From positions 61,112-125,111 of the forward strand of contig DASXHZ010000026.1 in NCBI GenBank assembly GCA_036488085.1: a stretch of 64,000 nt of DNA, written 5' to 3'. Each line of letters starts with the position of its first letter. Within the stretch, counting starts at the first letter, position 1. The DNA is from DASXHZ01 sp036488085. Lineage in GTDB: Bacteria > Acidobacteriota > Thermoanaerobaculia > Gp7-AA8. Under the pieces are notes generated by a model. That model saw only the letters and a program-made list of their open reading frames with translations, searched no databases and was not told the DNA's origin. A program made the position numbers and the translations under genes. This document shows, piece after piece, positions 1 through 8,181 of this stretch.

Positions 1-598
<598 letters not shown>

Positions 599-647
599 AT
601 CCACTCCTCCGCCTCAGTCCTCGGTCCTCAGACCTCAGATGCGCCTG

Positions 648-700
648 CGCCCATCTCCCTCTCCCACCGGGAGAGGGTGGCCCGAAGGGCCGGGTGAGAG
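648..700. repeat. REP-like double hairpin
   Basis: Two adjacent palindromes: CCCTCTCCC/GGGAGAGGG at 657-677 with a 3-base loop, then GGCCC/GGGCC at 679-691, followed by GGGTGAG. The same CCCTC..GGCC..GGGTGAG vocabulary recurs at 6885-7000, 20741-20812, 30538-30684 and inside a gene at 60384-60427, so this is a dispersed repeat family of the genome. Sitting just downstream of uvrA it may also act as a transcript-end stabiliser. The stretch before it (600-645) holds short CCTCAG/CCTCGG tandem words and no gene. Confidence 0.8.
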
Positions 701-804
701 GAGTGCAAGATACGGAAAGCGTGGAGGCGCCCTCTTCGCAACCGCTAGGCAAGTGCGTTCGCGCTGAGGACAGCCGGCGTTACCGCGTTAGGTCACCCCA
801 CCCG

Positions 805-832
805 TTGATGCGTGCATACGTTCGTGCATATC
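805..832 (+). promoter_or_regulatory. candidate promoter/operator of the BrnT-BrnA locus
   Basis: A TTGATG (805-810) and a CATATC (827-832) are 16 bases apart and would give an almost leaderless transcript starting at the ATG at 833. Overlapping them is a direct repeat of CGTGCATA at 811-818 and 823-830, 12 bases apart. BrnA-type antitoxins carry a ribbon-helix-helix domain and repress their own operon, and such proteins bind short repeats of this kind, so this is the natural operator candidate. The repeat is seen directly; its function is inferred. Confidence 0.45.
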
Positions 833-1112
833 ATGGCGCCGATGCCGTACGAGTGGGATCCGTCGAAACAAGGCGAATTATGCAAAGCACGGCGTCCATT
901 TCGCTGACGCCATCGGCGCTTTGGAAGACGAGCGAGCCCTGACCGAACCAGATGACACAACCCCGGAAGAGCGATTCAGGACTCTCGGGATGGACTTCCT
1001 CGGCCGCCTGGTCGTAGTCGTCTACACGTGCCGAGGAGAGGACATTCGGCTGATTTCGGCGAGGAAAGCGAAACCAACACAGCGGGCGAGTTACGAGAGG
1101 AAACGACCATGA
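833..1112 (+). pseudogene. brnT: BrnT-family ribonuclease toxin, frameshifted
   Basis: BrnT is the RNase toxin of the type II BrnT/BrnA module. The N-terminal frame from the ATG at 833 (or 842) reads to YEWDPSK and then hits a stop at about 906; the rest of the protein, from NKANYAKHGVHFADA to the stop at 1110-1112, is in another frame. The family pattern WDxxKxxxNxxKHG is restored if two A bases are added to the AAA run at 866-868, so a two-base loss in an A tract is the simplest explanation. The C-terminal part keeps ERFRTLGMD, VVVVYTCRG and RLISARKA, all typical of BrnT. It overlaps the antitoxin start by four bases. Either the toxin is dead or the assembly has an indel here. Confidence 0.8.
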
Positions 1113-1372
1113 AACGAAGCGACGATTTCAGTCACGCGAGGCGAGGCGCGGTTGTATCGGTTCCGAAAGGAAAGACGCGCATCACGATCCGAATTGACGA
1201 TGACATTCTCGACTGGTTCAGAGATCAGGTAAACGCCGCCGGCGGTGGAAACTACCAAACGATGATCAACAATGTGCTTCGAGACTACATCGATAGCCGT
1301 GAGGTAGTGTCGCTAGAGAAGACACTACGGCGAGTCATTCGCGAAGAACTACGCAAACGTGGCGCTGCTTGA
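1109..1372 (+). CDS. brnA: BrnA-family antitoxin
   Basis: An 87-residue antitoxin partner of BrnT. I chose the ATG at 1109 because it overlaps the toxin stop (ATGA), the usual coupling in this module, and a purine-rich GAGAGGAAACG precedes it. The core TRITIRIDDDILDWFRDQV followed by GNYQTMINNVLRDYI is the BrnA pattern: a beta strand for the ribbon, then the helices of a ribbon-helix-helix DNA-binding fold. It would neutralise BrnT and repress the promoter at about 805-832. Unlike the toxin, this frame is intact, which suggests selection to keep the antitoxin or a very recent toxin lesion. Confidence 0.85.
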   Translation: MKRSDDFSHARRGAVVSVPKGKTRITIRIDDDILDWFRDQVNAAGGGNYQTMINNVLRDYIDSREVVSLEKTLRRVIREELRKRGAA

Positions 1373-1384
1373 CCGTGAGACCTT

Positions 1385-1534
1385 ATGACGCGCTACCTTG
1401 GCTCTGAGTGCAGCCGCCCGAGCCCGAACCGGTTCGTGTGGCTGGACTTTCGACCTGAGGAGCGCGGCCCCGGCGTACGTGCGTTCCACGTGATCAAACA
1501 AGGTGTTCATTCGGGTCGCCTTAACTCGGAATGA
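1385..1534 (+). CDS. possible small protein, 49 residues
   Basis: A short open frame from ATG at 1385 to TGA at 1532-1534, thirteen bases after brnA. Its first 35 codons show the high third-position GC of real genes here and it includes NRFVWLDFRPEERGPG. I do not recognise the family, there is no clear ribosome site, and it may be chance. The rest of 1373-1653 holds nothing I can support. Confidence 0.3.
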   Translation: MTRYLGSECSRPSPNRFVWLDFRPEERGPGVRAFHVIKQGVHSGRLNSE

Positions 1535-1653
1535 GCCGCGCGCGTGAAGCATGCATCAAGAGGGCTGCGCATGCATGTCGGGCCAACGCTGTATTCGACT
1601 TTGTGCCGCCGATGGCCGGTCCGGGTGGGACCCGGCGGCTGTTCGGGGGAAGC

Positions 1654-1681
1654 GTCCGGGCGCGCTTGCGCGCGCCCGGAC
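1654..1681. terminator. perfect 12-bp hairpin at the 3' end of the 1697-2239 gene
   Basis: GTCCGGGCGCGC and its exact reverse complement flank a TTGC loop. It lies 15 bases past the stop of the minus-strand gene. No T tract follows on that strand, so if it ends transcription it does so as a GC-rich hairpin without a U run, or it protects the 3' end. Confidence 0.55.
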
Positions 1682-1696
1682 TGAGGGTCTCCGTGA

Positions 1697-2239
1697 TTAC
1701 TTCTGGGGCGTTTGCGGCGTCTGCGTCGGGATCGGAATTGGGGTAGACGACGGCGTCGGATCGGACGTCGCCTTCTTCCGGCCGAAGCGATTCAGGCGCT
1801 GCATGTTGTCGAGGTGGGGGAGAAGATCGGCGTGCTCCGATTTCCGGGTGAGCTGGCGGGTGACGCCGTACGTCTGCAGCGCCGTGAGGCCGAGGCGATG
1901 ACGGCGACCGAGGTTCGCGGCGGTGACGCCATTCAGCATCGCACGCAACTCATCCTCGACGGCCGACCAGCGCGCGACGTCGCTCGATTCCTGCAGCAGT
2001 TCCTCGGGCGAACGCCCAACCGCCGCCTGCACCACCGTAGACGCGCCGATCGTATTGATCGAGGCGTTCACGAAGTGAGGCGAAACGTTGGCGGCCGAGT
2101 GGAGCGTGGTCTTCACCGTGGCCGGGATCTGCCCGTATTCCGGAATGAGCTGACGGATTGCTCGGAGCTGGGTGACAACGTCCTCGGGGTTGGCGGTAGT
2201 GCTTGGCGTTACAGGAGTATTGGTCGTGCTGTCGGACAT
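1697..2239 (-). CDS. hypothetical protein with helical core and Thr/Pro tails
   Basis: A 180-residue protein I cannot assign to a family. The start at 2239 is set by a strong ribosome site, AAGGAG seven to nine bases before the ATG; an in-frame start further up at 2284 lacks one. The N terminus (about 1-20) is rich in Ser, Thr and Pro; residues 20-150 look mostly helical (IRQLIPEYGQIPATVKTTL, SPEELLQESSDVARW); the C terminus after RFGRKK is a low-complexity Thr/Pro tail. It has no membrane segment. It is monocistronic, with a near-consensus promoter at 2489-2517, a leader of about 240 bases and a hairpin downstream. Confidence 0.7.
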   Translation of the reverse strand: MSDSTTNTPVTPSTTANPEDVVTQLRAIRQLIPEYGQIPATVKTTLHSAANVSPHFVNASINTIGASTVVQAAVGRSPEELLQESSDVARWSAVEDELRAMLNGVTAANLGRRHRLGLTALQTYGVTRQLTRKSEHADLLPHLDNMQRLNRFGRKKATSDPTPSSTPIPIPTQTPQTPQK

Positions 2240-2482
2240 GGCAAATTCTCCTTTCGCAGACAGGTAGTGAATCGTGCTAGCCACACGCTGACGATTCGGG
2301 TTGATGGGATTAGTCCCGAAGCCGCGGACCTCGGGCGCCTCATCCGGAAGCAGGCGTCAAGGCGGCTACTGCGGTCTGCGGCCCCTCTTCCCAGCAGTGA
2401 GGGCGTCAATCGACCCATCCAACACTGCCACGCTCCCGGCGCGCTCGGAAGGTCCCTCATGCCTGAGGGTTCCGATACGCAA
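2240..2482 (-). other. long structured 5' leader of the 1697-2239 gene
   Basis: Between the predicted start of transcription near 2482 and the ATG lie about 240 bases without a convincing gene. Read in the RNA sense it offers several stems: CCTCAGGC/TGAGG near the 5' end, CAGTG/CACTG enclosing a GGGTC/GACGCCC pair, and GC-rich pairs further down to the ribosome site. I do not recognise a known riboswitch class. It may be a regulatory leader or simply untranslated sequence. Confidence 0.4.
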
Positions 2483-2488
2483 CACTAT

Positions 2489-2517
2489 TCTATATGCCAG
2501 GCGCGACCGTATGTCAA
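2489..2517 (-). promoter_or_regulatory. near-consensus sigma-70 promoter
   Basis: On the minus strand, TTGACA (2517 to 2512), a 17-base spacer, and TATAGA (2494 to 2489). This is one of the best promoters in the window and it drives the 1697-2239 gene through a long leader. The palindrome array at 2525-2780 begins only eight bases upstream of the -35 box, so proteins bound to that array could control it. Confidence 0.75.
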
Positions 2518-2524
2518 GCGAAAA

Positions 2525-2780
2525 AATATCGGAATGCTCCGGAGGCGTATCGAAATGCTTTTCAACCGTAAATCAGGCCTCGAAAGCATTTCGAAATGGC
2601 TCGCTGGGTCTAACGCACACCCACGAAGGCATTTCGGAATGATCTTCAACCGTACCGCACGCGCCGAAAGCATTTCGAAATGCCTCACTGGGTCCAAAAC
2701 ACGCCCGCGAGGACATTTCGAAATGGTCGCGAGGCATTTCGAAACATCCTTGGATTAAATCGAAATGCTTTCCCGCCGTA
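2525..2780. repeat. phased array of CATTTCGAAATG palindromes (21-bp grid)
   Basis: Eight exact or degenerate copies of the 12-bp palindrome CATTTCGAAATG begin at about 2525, 2546, 2587, 2630, 2671, 2714, 2735 and 2756. The steps are 21, 41, 43, 41, 43, 21 and 21 bases, so all sit on a 21-base grid, two turns of B-DNA. Between them, TTCAACCGTA recurs at 2561 and 2645 (84 apart). The array lies upstream of both the 2489-2517 promoter and the gene at 2880. Because 21 is a multiple of three, it yields meaningless heptad-repeat reading frames on both strands, which I do not count as genes. Confidence 0.85.
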
Positions 2781-2879
2781 AGTTGCGGAGCGGAGGCCGC
2801 GCTGTCGCGCGGCTGAGCGGACGAGACGTCCGCTCCCCTCGGGATGACGGCGCGGCGGCCGCATGTTCCGGACGTAGCA

Positions 2880-3488
2880 ATGCCCCGGAAGGTCTTCCTC
2901 CTCTCGCCCGCGAGCACGAGCGGTTTACGGGCGAAGCAGCTCATGTCGCCGCGGGCGCAGTTTCCGACGGCGCTGCGCTTTCGCGCCGGCGAGGTGATGA
3001 TCGGGGAGGCGTTCGCGTTCATGAGCGCCCTCTACTTCCGCGGGAAGATCGGGTACGCGCTCCACTTCGGCGGCGCGGAGAACACCTTTGTCATCGCGCC
3101 CGGCTATGGCCTCGTGCCGCCGACTTGGACGCTCAATGAAGAGCGGATGAAGAAGATGTCGAGCACCGACGTCGACATGAAGGACCGAACGTACGTGAAG
3201 ACGCTGCGCGACAGCGCGACGAAGCTCGCGAAAGAGATGGATGACGACGCGGAAGTCGTGCTCCTCGGGAGCGTCGCCAGCGGCAAGTATGTCGACGTGC
3301 TCCTGCCGATTTTCGGCGAGCGGCTGCGCTTCCCGCACGCCTTCGCGGGCCTCGGGGACATGTCGCGCGGCGGCCTGATGCTGCGCGCCGTACGCGCGAA
3401 CTGCGAGCTCGAGTACGTCACGCTCGACAAGCCGCGGCACCGCGGTCCCGGCGGCTCCGGGAAGATGCCGCTGCATCTGCTCGAATGA
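2880..3488 (+). CDS. conserved hypothetical protein (about 200 residues)
   Basis: I do not recognise a named domain. The start at 2880 (MPRKVFLLSPAST) opens directly with a predicted beta strand; frames further upstream run into repeat sequence. The protein looks soluble and alpha/beta: strands VFLLSP, YALHF, TFVIAPGYG, AEVVLLGSVASGKYVDVLLP and LEYVTLD separated by helices, with a glycine-rich LLGSVASGKY resembling a nucleotide or phosphate loop but lacking a true Walker A. It precedes the end-joining genes with a hairpin between, so co-function is uncertain. Confidence 0.75.
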   Translation: MPRKVFLLSPASTSGLRAKQLMSPRAQFPTALRFRAGEVMIGEAFAFMSALYFRGKIGYALHFGGAENTFVIAPGYGLVPPTWTLNEERMKKMSSTDVDMKDRTYVKTLRDSATKLAKEMDDDAEVVLLGSVASGKYVDVLLPIFGERLRFPHAFAGLGDMSRGGLMLRAVRANCELEYVTLDKPRHRGPGGSGKMPLHLLE

Positions 3489-3490
3489 GA

Positions 3491-3551
3491 TTCACCACAG
3501 AGACGCGAGAGGACTCAGAGAAACTCTGTGATCTCTGTGTCTCTGTGGTGA
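3491..3551. repeat. inverted repeat TTCACCACAGAGAC...GTCTCTGTGGTGA
   Basis: A 13-14 base inverted repeat flanks about 35 bases of CTCTGTG-rich sequence, filling the gap between 3488 and the gene at 3565. The word CACCACAGAGAC is a common dispersed intergenic repeat in many soil bacteria. In the RNA it would form a stem just before the ligD polymerase start at 3565, so it may end the upstream transcript. Confidence 0.65.
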
Positions 3552-3564
3552 GTAGACTCTCGCC

Positions 3565-4488
3565 GTGGCGAAACGCTTCCTGATCCCAACGAACGAAAAC
3601 GACGTCACGCTCCGCTTCGGCGAGCGCGAAGTCCGGCTCACGAACCTCGACAAGCTTTTCTGGAAGAAGCTCGGGATCACGAAGCGCGACCTGCTGCAGT
3701 ACTACGCCGACATCTCGCCGTGGCTGCTGCCGCACATCACCGATCGCGCGATGGTGATGAAGCGCTACCCGAACGGCGCCGAGGGGGAGTTCTTCTACAT
3801 GAAGCGCGCGCCGTCGCCGCGGCCGGATTGGATCGAGATCTGCCCGATCATGCATTCGGAGATGGTGAACTTCCCGATCGTCCAGGACCTCCCCTCTCTC
3901 CTCTGGCTCATCAACCTCGGCTGCATCGATCTCAACCCGTGGTACGCGCGCTGCGACGACACCGACCGGCCCGACTTCCTCCACTTCGACCTCGATCCCG
4001 GTCCGGGCGCGGACTTCAAACAGATCTGCGAGGTTGCGCTGCGCGTCCGCGACATCCTCGGCGCTCTGAAGATGCCGACCTATCCGAAGACGACCGGCTC
4101 GAAGGGGATCCACGTCTACATTCCGATCGTCCGCGGACCGCTCCAGAAAGAGGTGTGGACGTTTGCGAAGGCGATCGCGCTCGAGCTCGAGTCGCGCCAC
4201 CGCGACATCATCACCGCCGAGTACCGGAAGGTGAAACGCCCGCATGCGCGCGTCCTCGTCGACTACAACCAGAACGCCTGGGGACGGACGTTGGCCTCCA
4301 TCTACTCCGTCCGCCCAACGCCGTTCGCAGGTGTCTCCGCCCCCGTGACATGGGAGGAGATCGAGCGCGGCATTCGGATTGAAGACTTCCGCGTCGACAA
4401 CATCGTCGCCCGCGTGCAAAAAGTCGGCGATTTGTGGAAACCCGTCCTCGGCAAGAAGCGTTTCAACCTGTACACGATCCTGAAATGA
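3565..4488 (+). CDS. LigD-type end-joining primase-polymerase
   Basis: A 307-residue stand-alone version of the polymerase domain of bacterial LigD, an archaeo-eukaryotic primase-like enzyme that fills gaps and adds ribonucleotides during non-homologous end joining. The metal-binding pair is in FLHFDLDPG (D142 and D144) and the nucleotide-contacting TTGSKGIHVYIP is at 176-187. The start is GTG at 3565. There is no nuclease (PE) or ligase domain in this chain; the ligase is encoded by the next gene, whose ATG overlaps this stop by four bases. No Ku gene is visible in the window. Confidence 0.92.
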   Translation: MAKRFLIPTNENDVTLRFGEREVRLTNLDKLFWKKLGITKRDLLQYYADISPWLLPHITDRAMVMKRYPNGAEGEFFYMKRAPSPRPDWIEICPIMHSEMVNFPIVQDLPSLLWLINLGCIDLNPWYARCDDTDRPDFLHFDLDPGPGADFKQICEVALRVRDILGALKMPTYPKTTGSKGIHVYIPIVRGPLQKEVWTFAKAIALELESRHRDIITAEYRKVKRPHARVLVDYNQNAWGRTLASIYSVRPTPFAGVSAPVTWEEIERGIRIEDFRVDNIVARVQKVGDLWKPVLGKKRFNLYTILK

Positions 4489-5480
4489 CCCTCCCGATCC
4501 AGCCTCCCTACCCGCCGATGGAAGCGCGACGCGCGACGACGATCCCGCGCGGCGACACGTGGCAGTTCGAGCCAAAGTGGGACGGCTTCCGCGCGGTCGT
4601 CTTTCGCGATCACGACGACGTACAGGTTCAGTCGAAGGCGGGCCAGCCGCTGGCGCGCTACTTCCCGGAGCTCGTCGAGGCGTTCCGATCGCTCAAAGCG
4701 AAAGAATTCATCCTCGACGGCGAGATCGTCATCCCGGTGAACGGCAAGCTCTCGTTCGACGACCTACTGCAGCGCATTCACCCCGCGGAGTCGCGCGTCC
4801 GGAAGCTGGCGGCGGCGACGCCGGCGCACTACTACGCGTTCGACATCCTGGCGCTCAAGTCGAAGGATTTGACGAAGCTGCCGATCGAAAAGCGGCGCGA
4901 AGAGCTCGAACAGTTCTTCACGTCGATCGATCACGAGTTGATCACGCTATCGCCGGCGACCACCGATCGCGCCGTCGTGACGCAGTGGTTCAAGAAGATG
5001 GGGAAGCTCGGACTCGACGGCGTGATGGCGAAGAAGCTCGGCGAACCGTACCACTCGGGCGACCGCGAGGGCATGGTCAAGGTCAAGCACCTCAAGTCCG
5101 CCGACTGCGTCGTTGGCGGCTTCCGTTACGGCGAGGGGACGAAGGTGATCGGCGCGCTCTTCCTCGGCCTGTACGACGACGAGGGCCGACTCGTGTACAT
5201 CGGCCACACGTCGTCGATCAAGAAAACCGACCGGCCGGAGCTGACCAAGAAGCTGGAGGCGATGGCGTCCGACAACCCGTTCGAGGTCCGCTCCCCCGGC
5301 GGTCCGAGCCGGTGGGCGCAGTCGAAGACGAGCACCGAATGGACGCCGATCCGTCCCGAGCTCGTCGTCGAAGTCGAGTTCGACCACTTCTCGCAGGGCC
5401 GCTTCCGCCACGGATCCAAACTCCTTCGATGGCGCCCCGAGAAAGCTCCGCGCCAGTGCACGATGGACCAGGTCAAGTGA
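4485..5480 (+). CDS. ATP-dependent DNA ligase, LigD ligase-domain type
   Basis: A 331-residue ligase that seals DNA breaks, paired with the polymerase upstream. Motif I is EPKWDGFR with the adenylated lysine at residue 31; motif III-like FDIL, motif IV LDGVMAK and motif V MVKVKH follow in order, then an OB-fold (VVGGFRYGEGTK to the C terminus, with RPELVVEVEFD). The ATG at 4485 overlaps the polymerase stop, so the two are translationally coupled and together make a split LigD without the nuclease module. Its own stop overlaps the GTG of the next gene. Confidence 0.93.
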   Translation: MTLPIQPPYPPMEARRATTIPRGDTWQFEPKWDGFRAVVFRDHDDVQVQSKAGQPLARYFPELVEAFRSLKAKEFILDGEIVIPVNGKLSFDDLLQRIHPAESRVRKLAAATPAHYYAFDILALKSKDLTKLPIEKRREELEQFFTSIDHELITLSPATTDRAVVTQWFKKMGKLGLDGVMAKKLGEPYHSGDREGMVKVKHLKSADCVVGGFRYGEGTKVIGALFLGLYDDEGRLVYIGHTSSIKKTDRPELTKKLEAMASDNPFEVRSPGGPSRWAQSKTSTEWTPIRPELVVEVEFDHFSQGRFRHGSKLLRWRPEKAPRQCTMDQVK

Positions 5481-6871
5481 GAATCGTTATCCGTTATCCA
5501 TTAGTCGTTATCGCGCTGCTCTTCATGGTCGCGGTGAACGCGCAGACCGTGCGGATCACCGAGAAGCCCGAGGGGCTCGTGCATGGGACGTTGAACGTGC
5601 CGGTCGTTGCGACCGATCCCGTCGTGCGGCTGGCGCTCTTCATCAACAACGTCAAATTCACCGAGGCGTCGGGGAAGGCGATGACGGCGCAGGTGAGGGT
5701 GGGCGACTACATCCGGCGCCTTCGGTTCAAGGCGGTCGGGTACGACGCGCAGGGCGCTGAAGTCGCCTCGGACGAGATGGTCGTCAACGATCCGCGGCCG
5801 CCGTTCCGCGTTCACCTCTCGGCGCCGCCGGCGCTGGCGAAGAGCGGCCCGGTCACGATGACGGCGAACGTCATCAGGCCGGTCGAGACGAATGTGAGCG
5901 GGGTCGATTTCTTCGTCGGCGAGGAGAAGATCGCGACGGTCGCGCGGCCGCCGTACGAGGCGAGCTTTGACGCGGCCAAGTACCCGAACGCGATCTACGC
6001 GCGCGTCGTGGCTCGCGCGTCCGACGGCACCGAGGCCAATGACGTCGCGTTCTTCGGCGACCGGCCGAGCGAACAGGTGCAGGTCAACCTCGAACAGATC
6101 CCCCTGTCCGTCGCCTCCGGAACGAAGCCGTTGCGGATCGAGGACCTGTCCCTCACCGATAACGGGGCGCCGAAGAAGATCGAGGCGCTGGTGCCGGCGT
6201 CGGACCAGCCGCTCTACGTCATCCTGCTGATCGACTATTCCGAGTCGATGCTCGAGGAGCTGCCGGTCGTGAAGGCGGCGGCGAAGTCGTTCGCGCGGGC
6301 GCTGCTGCGGCCGCAGGACCGCATCGCGATCGTCGGCTTCAACCAACGCGCGTTCTGGCTGACGAACTGGACGAACGACTGGAACGCAGCGGCCGACGCC
6401 GTCGATCGCGTGAAGCCGATCGGCGAGACGCACCTCTACGACACGGCGATCGAGATGCTGTTCGAGCTGCAGAAGACGCCGGGACGGCACGCGCTTGTCG
6501 TGTTGACGGACGGCGTCGACCAGGGATCGGAGTTCAAGCTCGATCACCTGATCCATTACGCGCGGTACGCCGGCGTGCCGGTGTACCCCATCATCAAGAA
6601 CCATGTGCTGGCGCGGCTGATGCGGTTCGGGGTCGGCTACCTCGAGGCGCGCAAGCTCGCCAACATCGCGAAAGACACCGGCGCGACGTACTTCATCATC
6701 CAGAAGGAGCGCGAGCTGCCGGCGGTCTATGTGCGGCTCGCCGAGGAGCTGCGTCAGCAGTACCAGCTCGTCTTCTACGCGCCGGCGGAGAGCGGCGACA
6801 ACTGGCACTTCCTGAACGTCACGTCGAAAGCCGGCCAGCAGCTCCGCGTACCACGCGGGTATTTCCCTTGA
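5477..6871 (+). CDS. secreted VWFA-domain protein of the acidobacterial type
   Basis: A 464-residue exported protein. The GTG at 5477 overlaps the ligase stop and gives a signal peptide (RYPLVVIALLFMVAVNA, cleavage before QTV); an ATG at 5525 would lose most of it. Residues 20-200 look like repeated beta-sandwich segments. The von Willebrand A domain starts near 245 with the metal site DYSES (DxSxS), then TDGVDQGSE, and ends in ELRQQYQLVFYAP. This arrangement matches the VWFA-related domain known mainly from Acidobacteria, role unknown, probably protein or surface binding in the periplasm. Co-transcription with the ligase looks accidental in function. Confidence 0.88.
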   Translation: MRIVIRYPLVVIALLFMVAVNAQTVRITEKPEGLVHGTLNVPVVATDPVVRLALFINNVKFTEASGKAMTAQVRVGDYIRRLRFKAVGYDAQGAEVASDEMVVNDPRPPFRVHLSAPPALAKSGPVTMTANVIRPVETNVSGVDFFVGEEKIATVARPPYEASFDAAKYPNAIYARVVARASDGTEANDVAFFGDRPSEQVQVNLEQIPLSVASGTKPLRIEDLSLTDNGAPKKIEALVPASDQPLYVILLIDYSESMLEELPVVKAAAKSFARALLRPQDRIAIVGFNQRAFWLTNWTNDWNAAADAVDRVKPIGETHLYDTAIEMLFELQKTPGRHALVVLTDGVDQGSEFKLDHLIHYARYAGVPVYPIIKNHVLARLMRFGVGYLEARKLANIAKDTGATYFIIQKERELPAVYVRLAEELRQQYQLVFYAPAESGDNWHFLNVTSKAGQQLRVPRGYFP

Positions 6872-6884
6872 TGTAGCGCGAGAC

Positions 6885-7000
6885 GCACGCCCCTCATCCG
6901 CCGCTTCGCGGCACCTTCTCGCGAGGGAGAAGGAGATGTCTTTCCAAAGAGTCCCTCTCCCTTGGGAGAGGGTGGCCGAAGGCCGGGTGAGGGGCGTGCA
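6885..7000. repeat. inverted pair of REP-like elements
   Basis: Two copies of the genome's REP family face each other: the outer arms GCACGCCCCTCA (6886-6897) and TGAGGGGCGTGC (6988-6999) are exact complements, and each copy contains inner palindromes (CCGCTTCGCGG; CCCTCTCCC/GGGAGAGGG; GGCCGAAGGCC). The unit fills the gap between the VWA gene and the M15 peptidase and resembles the paired BIME arrangement of REP elements. Confidence 0.85.
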
Positions 7001-7046
7001 CCCCGCGCGTAACGTTCACGGCACGCCTCATGAACCGTGAGCCGCC

Positions 7047-8177
7047 GTGGCTACGGCGCGTCATCGCGTCTTCGGTGGGCTCAACGAGCGGCAAGAGCAC
7101 ATCTTCCAGTGGATCGGCGTGGTCGTCGTGCTGTTGTATGTCACGGCGTGGACCGGTGCGCTGAAGAATGTCTACGACGTTCACCGGCAGACGATTGCGG
7201 TCGCCAAGATCACGCACGTTCCTCCGCCGCCGGCGCCGGTGACTCCGACCCAGCAGATCACGGCGGCGATTTCGGGCGACGCGCCAGCGACCGCGTACAT
7301 CAACGACGCCATGCTCGGCTTCCTCGACCCATTGCGCGGCGCGAGCGGAAAAGTGCGCTTCACGACGCGCGTGCCGGGAGCGCCGATCACCGACGAGCAC
7401 GGCAAGCTCACCGCCGTGCTCAACAACGGCCAGGCGACCGACATCTCGCCGGAGTTCGTCGCGCCGTCGCAGCCGGGCGTGTACGACCTTGCGGTGAAGC
7501 TCGGCCAGGCGACGAAACAGATCGACGATCTCTCCGTCGTCACGCTCGTCCCCTTCTCCGAAAAAAAGGGCGGCCACATCGGCCTCTACTACCTCGGGAG
7601 CTGGCCGTTCGAGAAGGGCGGGAAGATGAAGTCCGCCGCATACGCGGACCCGGCGGGATTCATCGAGGTCACGCCGCAGAACGCCGACACGCCGGTCTCC
7701 GAGCACTTCAAACTGCGCGACTTCCTCACCAAAGACCAGTACAACGTCTGGCCGAAGTACATCCTGCTCAACCCGAAACTGCTCGACAAGCTCGAGCTGA
7801 CCATCACCGAGCTGGAGCGCACCGGACACCCCGTTCGTAACATGCACATCCTGAGCGGGTTCCGGACGCCCGAATACAACTACACCGGCGGCAATACTCA
7901 GGGGCGCGCGAACCTGAGCCGCCACATGTACGGCGACGCCTCGGACGTCTTCGTCGACAACGACGGCAACGGCGCCATGGACGATCTCAATCACGACGGG
8001 CGCTCGGACATTGGCGACGCGATGGTGGTTCTTCAGGCCGTCGAGCGCGTGGAACACGACCACCCGGAGCTAGTCGGCGGAGTTGGCGTTTATCCCGCAT
8101 GTTGCGGACATGGACCGTTCACGCACATCGACGTGCGCGGCTATCGCGCGCGTTGGCGTGGAACAACGGGAGGGTAG
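7047..8177 (+). CDS. membrane-anchored M15-type D,D-peptidase-like protein
   Basis: A 376-residue protein with one N-terminal membrane anchor (IFQWIGVVVVLLYVTAWTGAL, about 19-39), a Pro-rich linker, a beta domain (about 90-200) and a C-terminal zinc-peptidase domain. The signature SRHMYGDASDVFVD supplies the first His and Asp ligands and THIDVRG the last His, as in peptidase M15/DUF882 proteins that trim peptidoglycan cross-links. The start is GTG at 7047; no ATG fits in frame. It ends four bases before the next gene. The substrate is inferred from the family. Confidence 0.8.
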   Translation: MATARHRVFGGLNERQEHIFQWIGVVVVLLYVTAWTGALKNVYDVHRQTIAVAKITHVPPPPAPVTPTQQITAAISGDAPATAYINDAMLGFLDPLRGASGKVRFTTRVPGAPITDEHGKLTAVLNNGQATDISPEFVAPSQPGVYDLAVKLGQATKQIDDLSVVTLVPFSEKKGGHIGLYYLGSWPFEKGGKMKSAAYADPAGFIEVTPQNADTPVSEHFKLRDFLTKDQYNVWPKYILLNPKLLDKLELTITELERTGHPVRNMHILSGFRTPEYNYTGGNTQGRANLSRHMYGDASDVFVDNDGNGAMDDLNHDGRSDIGDAMVVLQAVERVEHDHPELVGGVGVYPACCGHGPFTHIDVRGYRARWRGTTGG

Positions 8178-8181
8178 GACA

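Noticed and set aside
2573..3022. Heptad-like frames over the CATTTCGAAATG array (HFEM and AFRNAF words)
   Set aside because: Open frames occur on both strands only because 21 is divisible by three; no start site or family support.
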